From an uncultured Christensenella sp. (GTDB lineage: Bacteria; Bacillota; Clostridia; Christensenellales; Pumilibacteraceae): a stretch of 5,411 nt of DNA. Position 1 is the first letter of the stretch, and every line of letters begins with the position of its first letter. The notes below the pieces were generated by a model that saw nothing but the letters and a program-made list of their open reading frames with translations, was not told the DNA's origin and ran no database searches. A program made the translations under genes and the position numbers. The stretch covers positions 38,834 through 44,244 of the forward strand of contig CAJUBY010000016.1 of assembly GCA_910585055.1 (NCBI GenBank). Reading direction: 5' to 3'. Shown here piece by piece: positions 1 to 4,481 of the stretch.

Positions 1-1585
1 GCGTAAGCGACGTTACAGATACGTATTGACCGTATGTTCCAGTTATCCGCAGATCCCCGTCGATTCCGTATTTGTAATCAAACGACGTCTTATCGAGCGT
101 CACTTTGTAATCGTCGGAAGTTATTACCAATGTGTAAACAATGTCGTATACCGCAGTCTCGACGGTAATCGTATGTTGTCCGACTTCTTCCGGTAATGTG
201 TCTTGACCGATAGTTAACGTGTTGTCCGCATAAGAGTATGCGACGGAAACACCGTCTATCTTAACGTCTTGCACCGCATACTTGCTGTCGAACGGAATAG
301 AAAGATCGCCGCCCGTCGTATTGTTGTATTCGGATAGCACTCCTCCCTGCGGCACTTTATCCACAAGCGTTATACGGAAATTGTCTATATCCATATAACT
401 TTCACCGTCGTGCGTTAAAGTGTTCACGCATATTACGCGCAAATTATCCGTCGGGAGCGTTATCCGCCAATGTCTGTTTTCGCCGTTGCCGAGCGGTAAG
501 CTCTTTTCCGCCGTTCCGCTTCCGTCGATGTAAGTAAACACATAATTATTCTCACCTGTCACGTCGTGTACGGAATAATCGAAATCCACGGTGATGTATT
601 TGCCCGACGGGATCTCCGCGCCGTACCAGTTCGTATTTTCGAGTCGGCTGTTCCTTATGGCGTATGTATATGACGGGCTCGTTTTACCAACGCCCATAAA
701 CCGCAGTACGTTTCCGTTGGGCGTTTGCGCGATCTCGGGTATCGAATTTATGTACAATGCGCCGTCGTGTATGGTCGTCACGTCGTAATCGGTATAAAAA
801 AGTACATTGCTGTTTACGGTAAACTTATACTTGTCGCTGTTGGACAGCGTCACCGTAAATTCAGTCGTGCCGTATATCCTGTCTAGGATTTTATCGTTAA
901 CGGTAAATTCACCGTTCTCGTAAGAATATGCTTCGGGATCGACGGTCACGGGCGCCGCGTCGTTTACGCACTTACGCGTAAGCGAAGTTATCGTTACGTT
1001 GTCGAAGCCTGCATCGAATATAAGTTCTTCCGTTTTGCCGTATTCGTAATTGCGCAAAATATCCGTCGCAAACGACGTCTTTACGGTGTTGATGACGTAC
1101 AGCGACGCGCTTGCGGAACCCAAGCTCGTAACGGCCGTCACGCTGTATTCGCCCACGCCTATATCGGCTATCGCGTCGAAAGCCAACAACAGTTTACCGT
1201 CCGAATACGTAAAACGATCGCTCTTTACCGTCTCGCCGTCGATCTTTACATAAACTATCTCGCAGAACGAATCCAATTTCATATCGAGTTCGCCGCCAAT
1301 CGCGAGATCGTAAACATACTTTCCGTACACAAAGCTCGGCGCTACCGAACTGTCGAATACGCTTATGACGGCAGATGCATCGCCTTTGTCCGTAGTCACT
1401 TCGAGCGCGATCTCGCCGCTCGTTCCAAACAAATACATCTCGCCTATGACGAGTTTTCCGCCCGACAGCGAGTAATCGTCTATATCCCTGCCGTCGAGCG
1501 TGACGGAAGTTATCACGCCGCCCTTTAAGTCTATATCTACATTAATATCGCCGCCGACAAAAATATCGTACGAGTATTCGCCCGA
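1..1585 (-). repeat. Tandem divergent Ig-like repeat units within the lipoprotein
   Basis: Units of about 75-80 residues share a pattern: aromatic/Gly-Lys-Tyr opening, GG-[DE]-[IL], then V-x-[IL]-D-G, then a G-K-L or N-T-L strand, and an alternating hydrophobic last strand. The units lie at about 1358-1585 (A), 1091-1330 (B), 812-1051 (C, most divergent) and 122-337 (D), with the start of a fifth at 2-85. A, B and D share VTLDG, VKIDG and VKIDG at the same place. C and the fifth unit share a Y-[EK]-YG opening and a (V/I)TSLT motif. The repetition is clear at protein level and mostly eroded at DNA level, so the duplications look old. The Ig-like fold is inferred from the strand pattern. Confidence 0.65.
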
Positions 1586-1945
1586 AATCACGGGATCGGT
1601 TTGTTCGGGAGGATCGGGCGGCGTATGTTTTTCCGTCCAGCCTGCGTATAATGTTATATCGGCAGTCGGAGTGTACGGCGTCGTTACCGCATTACCGCTC
1701 GCGTCGGATAATATGTACCACCCCGAAAAATCGTAACCGTTCCGTTCGGGCGTAGGCAGCGCGATCGGAGTATCTTTATACTTTACGGGTGCGCACACGC
1801 TTCCGCCGCGGCTGTCGAAACTCACAATAATTTCAACGGGTTCCTTCGGAGGTTTTTCCGGGTGTTTATCGGCGCACGCCCCGAATATAAATGCGCACAG
1901 CGCTATGCACAATACCTCGGCTATGCTTGTAAGTGTTTTTCTCAA
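1..1945 (-). CDS. Large multi-domain surface lipoprotein, 3' end cut off by the window edge
   Basis: The reading frame stays open from the start codon to the left edge (648 codons visible, no stop), so the C-terminus is missing. Residues 1-23 form a lipoprotein signal peptide (charged MRK, hydrophobic core, lipobox FGAC), with Cys24 as the predicted lipidated residue; Phe at -3 is tolerated but not ideal. Residues 37-103 match an InlB B-repeat/Listeria-Bacteroides repeat (GYDFSGWY, then LYAGW). A Pro-rich linker (105-118) follows. Next come Ig-like units at about 121-196, 206-285 and 299-378, a 150-residue segment (380-528) ending in MDIDNFRITL that resembles a carbohydrate-binding jelly roll, a further unit at 537-608, and the start of another. 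By inference it is a cell-surface binding or adhesion protein; no catalytic motif is visible. The start is TTG at 1945, five bases after GGAGG; an in-frame ATG at 1957 overlaps that GGAGG. It is divergent from the ArsR-type gene. Confidence 0.85.
   Translation of the reverse strand, partial: MRKTLTSIAEVLCIALCAFIFGACADKHPEKPPKEPVEIIVSFDSRGGSVCAPVKYKDTPIALPTPERNGYDFSGWYILSDASGNAVTTPYTPTADITLYAGWTEKHTPPDPPEQTDPVISGEYSYDIFVGGDINVDIDLKGGVITSVTLDGRDIDDYSLSGGKLVIGEMYLFGTSGEIALEVTTDKGDASAVISVFDSSVAPSFVYGKYVYDLAIGGELDMKLDSFCEIVYVKIDGETVKSDRFTYSDGKLLLAFDAIADIGVGEYSVTAVTSLGSASASLYVINTVKTSFATDILRNYEYGKTEELIFDAGFDNVTITSLTRKCVNDAAPVTVDPEAYSYENGEFTVNDKILDRIYGTTEFTVTLSNSDKYKFTVNSNVLFYTDYDVTTIHDGALYINSIPEIAQTPNGNVLRFMGVGKTSPSYTYAIRNSRLENTNWYGAEIPSGKYITVDFDYSVHDVTGENNYVFTYIDGSGTAEKSLPLGNGENRHWRITLPTDNLRVICVNTLTHDGESYMDIDNFRITLVDKVPQGGVLSEYNNTTGGDLSIPFDSKYAVQDVKIDGVSVAYSYADNTLTIGQDTLPEEVGQHTITVETAVYDIVYTLVITSDDYKVTLDKTSFDYKYGIDGDLRITGTYGQYVSVTSLT
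1637..1837 (-). other. InlB B-repeat (Listeria-Bacteroides repeat) domain
   Basis: This is residues 37-103 of the lipoprotein. A beta strand (VEIIVSFDSRGGS) is followed by a loop, NGYDFSGWY, and a closing strand ITLYAGW. This order and the two Trp positions are typical of the family, which in Firmicute surface proteins often sits between the anchor and the functional domains. The domain follows the lipid anchor within about 13 residues, so it probably acts as a membrane-proximal stalk module. Confidence 0.8.
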
Positions 1946-1950
1946 AATTA

Positions 1951-1955
1951 CCTCC
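1951..1955 (-). promoter_or_regulatory. Shine-Dalgarno GGAGG that decides the lipoprotein start
   Basis: On the minus strand GGAGG is followed by five bases (TAATT) and then TTG. The competing in-frame ATG (1957-1955) lies on the GGAGG itself and would leave only about ten bases of leader from the predicted transcription start, so TTG at 1945 is preferred. Either start adds or removes only four residues before the signal-peptide core. Confidence 0.6.
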
Positions 1956-1973
1956 ATCGAATGCTCTTTACCG

Positions 1974-2003
1974 ATTATACCACTTCACCATAATGTAAAT
2001 CAA
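1974..2003 (-). promoter_or_regulatory. Sigma-A-type promoter of the lipoprotein gene
   Basis: On the minus strand there is TTGATT (2003-1998), an 18-base spacer, and a perfect TATAAT (1979-1974) preceded by TG at the extended -10 position (TGGTATAAT). Transcription would start near 1967, giving a leader of roughly 20 bases that carries the GGAGG. The -10 element is as good as it gets, so the gene is probably well expressed unless repressed. Confidence 0.7.
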
Positions 2004-2044
2004 TACTATAATTGTTGTGTTTATAAGAGAACTGTGTTATAGTA
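2004..2044. promoter_or_regulatory. Candidate operator: perfect 8-bp inverted repeat between divergent promoters
   Basis: TACTATAA (2004-2011) and TTATAGTA (2037-2044) are exact reverse complements separated by 25 bases. The right arm covers the -10 box (TATAGT) of the ArsR-type gene and the left arm abuts the -35 box of the lipoprotein gene. A further TTATA (2021-2025) lies at the centre and pairs with part of the left arm. AT-rich inverted repeats next to promoters are typical sites for ArsR-family proteins, although their half-sites are usually closer together. The role as operator is inference. Confidence 0.45.
2015..2043 (+). promoter_or_regulatory. Promoter of the ArsR-type regulator gene
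   Basis: TTGTGT (2015-2020), 17-base spacer, TATAGT (2038-2043) with an extended -10 TG at 2035-2036. The -35 is poor and the -10 good, as expected for an extended -10 promoter. The predicted start, near 2050, leaves a leader of about 30 bases and rules out translation from the upstream in-frame TTG at 2049. Confidence 0.55.
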
Positions 2045-2065
2045 ATACTTGAAATACTTATATAT

Positions 2066-2073
2066 AAAGGAGG
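2066..2073 (+). promoter_or_regulatory. Shine-Dalgarno AAAGGAGG of the ArsR-type gene
   Basis: A near-perfect ribosome binding site lies five bases before ATG 2079. It fixes the start there and not at the in-frame TTG at 2049, whose extra ten codons would include the binding site itself. Confidence 0.85.
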
Positions 2074-2078
2074 CGGAA

Positions 2079-3080
2079 ATGGCCGCCGAGATCGAAACGA
2101 TAGTTTTGGAAGAACGAAACAAAAAAATATCGTCGCTTATTTTGGATATAAGCGATAAACAAAGTACCGAACGTCTCGCGGCGGTCGGAAAAGCGCTGTC
2201 CTCGCCCGTGCGCTTGGAGATAATAAAAAAACTCCAAGAAAAGAAGTGCAATTATTCGGAGCTTGCGCGAATATTCGATCTGCCTGTGGGAACGATCGCT
2301 TTTCACATCAACGTTTTGGAACAGGCGGGTTTGGTGAGCGTGGGTAACATGCCTGAACATAAGGGGCATATTCGGTGGTGCTCGTATGCCAACCCCTATA
2401 TAATGCTGATCATGCGCGACGGAGAAAAGCGATCGACCGAAAAAGTACGCGAGCATAACATCAGCGTCGGCGACTACGTTTTGTTCGAACCGATAAAGGA
2501 ATGGGGGTTGGGATGCGCGAATGGACAAATAACCGGATATTCCGACGGCGGATTTATTTATACGGACGAGCGTAAGCGCGCACAGATTCTTTGGTGTGAC
2601 GGCGGAAAGGTCGTTTATCCCGTGCCGACATCGCTGTTCGACGGAGAAAATATCAAAGATGTGCGTATCTCGCTCGAGATCTCGTCAAACACTATGGGAT
2701 ACAGCAATCATTATCCGTCGGATATAACATATACGATCGACGGCGTCGAACTATGCACCGACATGTCGCTCGGCGACTACGGCGACAGATACGGTCTTTA
2801 CACACCCAAGACCTGGCACGGCGAAAGCACCAAGTACGGCGTACTGAAAGTCATCTCGGTCAAGCGCGACGGCGTCTATATGAACGAAAAACTCGTCAAC
2901 AAAAAACTGACCGTTTCGTTCTTTTCCGAACGCGCCAAAAACAACGCGATGTTTTTCGGCGTGGAAAACAAACCCGACAGCCCCCACCCCGGCGGATTCA
3001 ACATTTTCGGCGACAAATTCGGCGACTATCCCCAAGCTATAAAAATAAACGTTTTCACCGATAAATCGGAAGAAAAATAA
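2079..3080 (+). CDS. ArsR-family winged-helix transcriptional regulator with large C-terminal domain
   Basis: The product is a 333-residue cytoplasmic DNA-binding protein. Residues about 33-103 form the ArsR-type winged helix: ALSSPVRLEIIKKL leads in, YSELARIFDLPVGTIAFHIN is the helix-turn-helix with its recognition helix, and 88-103 make the wing (HKGHIRW). Residues 126-333 are a C-terminal domain that I recognise from Firmicute ArsR-type regulators (COG4189-like), with PSDIT at 213-217, IDGVEL at 220-225, STKYGVLK at 250-257, and GGFNIFG...FGDYPQ at 305-319. Its ligand is not known to me, and the classical metal-binding CVC motif is absent, so this is not a metal sensor of the ArsR/SmtB kind. 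Related proteins tend to lie near carbohydrate genes, so a sugar-related signal is plausible. The gene is divergent from the lipoprotein gene and shares its promoter region, which points to control of that gene and of itself. A strong terminator follows, so it is monocistronic. Confidence 0.88.
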   Translation: MAAEIETIVLEERNKKISSLILDISDKQSTERLAAVGKALSSPVRLEIIKKLQEKKCNYSELARIFDLPVGTIAFHINVLEQAGLVSVGNMPEHKGHIRWCSYANPYIMLIMRDGEKRSTEKVREHNISVGDYVLFEPIKEWGLGCANGQITGYSDGGFIYTDERKRAQILWCDGGKVVYPVPTSLFDGENIKDVRISLEISSNTMGYSNHYPSDITYTIDGVELCTDMSLGDYGDRYGLYTPKTWHGESTKYGVLKVISVKRDGVYMNEKLVNKKLTVSFFSERAKNNAMFFGVENKPDSPHPGGFNIFGDKFGDYPQAIKINVFTDKSEEK

Positions 3081-3110
3081 AGATAAAATTCCGTAAACCT
3101 CGCTCGTAAT

Positions 3111-3147
3111 AAAAACCGAACAGAGCTATTTGCTTTGTTCGGTTTTT
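3111..3147. terminator. Bidirectional intrinsic terminator between convergent genes
   Basis: AAAAACCGAACA (3111-3122) pairs perfectly with TGTTCGGTTTTT (3136-3147). The stem can extend inward by one G-U and three more pairs (GAGC with GCTT), leaving a five-base loop (3127-3131). T-runs occur on both strands, so it can stop the regulator transcript from the left and the zinc-ribbon gene transcript from the right. Confidence 0.9.
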
Positions 3148-3166
3148 GCAAGATACTGCTTAAACG

Positions 3167-3601
3167 TTACGATAATCCGATGCCGATGAAAGTTAACAGA
3201 GCCGTCCAAAACGGCGCGCCGTGGACAACTGCGATAATAAAATACACAAACAAGACTATAAAACACAATATGCTTATTATCATACCTGCAAAAGCCAACT
3301 TAAAATGCTCGTTGCGTTGAAATCCGGCGATCGACAACACCAAGCCGATTATCGGAGACAGGAACGCGAATATAAATCCGAGTATCGCGCACATATTCTC
3401 GCCTGGCGCGGACGGCGGTACTACGCTTCGTTGCCGTTCGGCAGACGGATTTCGAACGCCGCGATCGGAAACGCTTTGATTCGTTCTCGCAACGGTTTTC
3501 GTCTTTTCGTCTTCCGTGCCGTACTTAACGAGTCTCTCTCCGCAAACCGGGCAAAACGTCTCCGTGTCGTCTACCGTAGACCAACAATTTTTGCAATACA
3601 T
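3167..3601 (-). CDS. Zinc-ribbon membrane protein (DUF4190-like)
   Basis: The product is 144 residues. Residues 3-20 carry CxxC...CxxC (Cys3, Cys6, Cys17, Cys20, with CPVCGERL), a short N-terminal zinc ribbon common in Firmicute membrane proteins. A polar, probably disordered linker rich in Arg, Ser and Pro spans 26-68. Two hydrophobic helices follow, about 70-92 and 103-126, joined by GFQRNEHFK, the arrangement seen in DUF4190-type domains; a short hydrophobic tail (131-143) may be a third membrane segment. The cytoplasmic ribbon probably binds zinc structurally; the cellular role is unknown. The start ATG at 3601 is set by AAGGAG (3614-3609) with a seven-base spacer. Upstream in-frame ATG and TTG codons lack a ribosome binding site. 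The gene stands alone: its own promoter about 110 bases upstream, a terminator after it, and a poly-G run in the promoter that may make expression switchable. Confidence 0.8.
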   Translation of the reverse strand: MYCKNCWSTVDDTETFCPVCGERLVKYGTEDEKTKTVARTNQSVSDRGVRNPSAERQRSVVPPSAPGENMCAILGFIFAFLSPIIGLVLSIAGFQRNEHFKLAFAGMIISILCFIVLFVYFIIAVVHGAPFWTALLTFIGIGLS

Positions 3602-3704
3602 TTCTTTTCTCCTTGATGTTTTAAAGACAGTATGATTTACGGCATACGTCATTTCGTTTCTATACTGCGCCGATCCCGATATGTAATAAAGTACGGCGAG
3701 CAAG
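3602..3704 (-). promoter_or_regulatory. About 100-base untranslated leader of the zinc-ribbon gene
   Basis: From the predicted transcription start near 3704 to the start codon. It contains a small hairpin (GTATG, eight bases, CATAC), a wider CAGTAT/ATACTG pairing around it, and a second, weaker promoter candidate (TTGTAA, 17 bases, TATTAC). No known riboswitch is recognisable. The reading frame of the gene is open through the leader, but the only good ribosome binding site is the one at 3614-3609. Confidence 0.3.
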
Positions 3705-3710
3705 TTTACA

Positions 3711-3740
3711 ATTATGATAGCATACCCCCCCCCTTGTCAA
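3711..3740 (-). promoter_or_regulatory. Promoter of the zinc-ribbon gene with a poly-G spacer
   Basis: On the minus strand there is a perfect TTGACA (3740-3735), an 18-base spacer beginning A-G9-TATG, then CATAAT (3716-3711, five of six consensus bases). An overlapping extended -10, TGCTATCAT, places TATCAT at 3719-3714 with a 15-base spacer. Losing one G would give the first -10 the optimal 17-base spacing; gaining two would give the second one 17. Expression is therefore predicted to depend on the length of the G run. Confidence 0.65.
3725..3733 (-). repeat. Homopolymeric G9 tract (C9 on the plus strand)
   Basis: Nine uninterrupted G on the coding strand of the zinc-ribbon gene, located in the -35/-10 spacer. 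It is the longest single-base run in the window and is out of character with the otherwise mixed sequence. Runs of this length are prone to slipped-strand mispairing; read-level length variation would be expected. Confidence 0.9.
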
Positions 3741-3904
3741 TTCATTATCACAAATTTACTTAAACTTTTTACATTTTTACCGTATTCGATCTCGATCGAT
3801 ACAGCCAAACCGCATTCACCGTTTCCGTTAAGTTGAGGCGCTGTCATTAATTTTATGCAATTAAAAAGCTCGGACACCCCCGGTCGCATATTAGGAAATT
3901 CCAT
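3737..3904 (-). pseudogene. Doubtful small ORF or gene remnant (55 codons)
   Basis: The stretch 3741-3940 holds no convincing gene. One minus-strand frame is open from ATG 3904 (alternative ATG 3889) to a TGA that overlaps the TTGACA box of the zinc-ribbon gene. Its codon choice (TCG ATC GAG ATC GAA) looks like that of neighbouring genes, and the translation includes a hydrophilic stretch ending IEIEYGKNVKSLSKF. Against it, there is no clear ribosome binding site (only a weak GGAA before the second ATG), no clear promoter, and it follows directly on a terminator. It may be the tail of a decayed gene, a very short protein, or chance; I do not recognise a family. Confidence 0.2.
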
Positions 3905-3940
3905 GATTTTATTTCGACTTATTGCAATATTGTTCGCAGC

Positions 3941-3968
3941 AAAAAAGCGAGACATATCTCGCTTTTTT
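3941..3968. terminator. Intrinsic terminator after the small membrane-protein gene
   Basis: AAAAAAGCGAGA (3941-3952) and TCTCGCTTTTTT (3957-3968) form a perfect 12-bp stem with a four-base loop, with six T on either strand. It begins nine bases beyond the stop codon of the gene at 3977-4327 and would end transcripts coming from that gene and possibly from pgk. The symmetry makes it active in both directions. Confidence 0.92.
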
Positions 3969-3976
3969 AATCGATA

Positions 3977-4327
3977 TTAAATTTTATCGGTTTCGACAGC
4001 AGCGCAGTCTTCTGCGGTTAATTCTTTATCGGACTTTTTTTCGATCTCGGCGTTTTCCCGTTCCGCACGTTCGATCAACTCTCTGTTTTCGCGTTCGATT
4101 TTTTCCAGCTCGATCTCGTTATTGATCTCGGTCATGGAATAACCTCTGCCGTCCAGCTTGACGATAACAAACAATACCAACGCGACGGCGCCTGCGGAAA
4201 CGGTTATATACACGAACGCGCCGCCGAACAAATCGGCTGCCGCAAGCGTTACGCACAGCGAAACGACGAATATAAACATGAATACAAGCGCGGTTATAGC
4301 GAGCGCTCTCGCTGTTTTATCTTTCAT
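3977..4327 (-). CDS. Small two-helix membrane protein with charged coiled-coil tail, function unknown
   Basis: The product is 116 residues. A short basic start (MKDKTAR) leads into transmembrane helix 1 (about 8-31), a brief loop (DLFGG), helix 2 (about 35-57), and a basic boundary (KLDGRGY). Residues 65-100 are a strongly charged, Glu-rich helix with repeating ERENRELIERAEREN-type pattern, probably a coiled coil in the cytoplasm; the last 16 residues are acidic. I do not recognise the family. The topology, with both termini inside, suggests a scaffold or partner-binding protein at the membrane, which is inference. The start ATG at 4327 follows an imperfect ribosome binding site (GGGGA, about six bases away). 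It lies 154 bases after pgk on the same strand, with no strong terminator between, so co-transcription with pgk is possible. A strong terminator follows. Confidence 0.65.
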   Translation of the reverse strand: MKDKTARALAITALVFMFIFVVSLCVTLAAADLFGGAFVYITVSAGAVALVLFVIVKLDGRGYSMTEINNEIELEKIERENRELIERAERENAEIEKKSDKELTAEDCAAVETDKI

Positions 4328-4353
4328 TGCATTCCCCGCTTGCCGTCACTGCC

Positions 4354-4398
4354 GATCCGATTAAGTTGACAGTTACATAGCGTCCGAATGATCGGATC
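4354..4398 (-). repeat. Inverted repeat in the gap between pgk and the small membrane-protein gene
   Basis: GATCCGAT (4354-4361) and ATCGGATC (4391-4398) are exact reverse complements 29 bases apart. The rest of the 4328-4481 gap holds only a five-pair GC hairpin (TGCCG/CGGCA, 4427-4442) followed on the minus strand by a loose T-rich stretch. That hairpin is the best candidate for a weak pgk terminator or processing site. No clear promoter for the downstream gene is visible. Confidence 0.25.
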
Positions 4399-4481
4399 CG
4401 CCGCACGGAAAACACGCTAAAACACATGCCGTCCGCGCGGCAGCCGATACCAATTTCCGTACGAACGTTTTGAATTGCCGT

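Noticed and set aside
976..990. Near-repeat of bases 1-15 (14 of 15 identical) as a mobile or att-like direct repeat
   Set aside because: Both copies encode the same TSLT motif in related protein units, so they are explained by domain duplication.
2049..2078. In-frame TTG at 2049 as an earlier start for the ArsR-type protein
   Set aside because: It sits at the predicted transcription start, has no ribosome binding site, and would translate through the AAAGGAGG that serves ATG 2079.
2058..2528. 156-codon open frame on the minus strand, opposite the regulator gene
   Set aside because: It is antisense to a well-supported gene, has no family likeness, and its composition reflects the codons of the opposite strand.
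3602..3703. Longer N-terminus (34 extra residues) for the zinc-ribbon protein
   Set aside because: The upstream TTG and ATG starts have no ribosome binding site, the TTG lies at the predicted transcription start, and the ribbon is normally at the very N-terminus in such proteins.
4366..4371. Plus-strand TTGACA as a promoter
   Set aside because: No -10-like sequence lies 16-18 bases downstream and no plus-strand gene follows.
4433..4440. Palindrome CCGCGCGG as an operator or restriction-related site
   Set aside because: It is a single short GC palindrome within a CpG-rich gap and is already part of the weak hairpin noted there.
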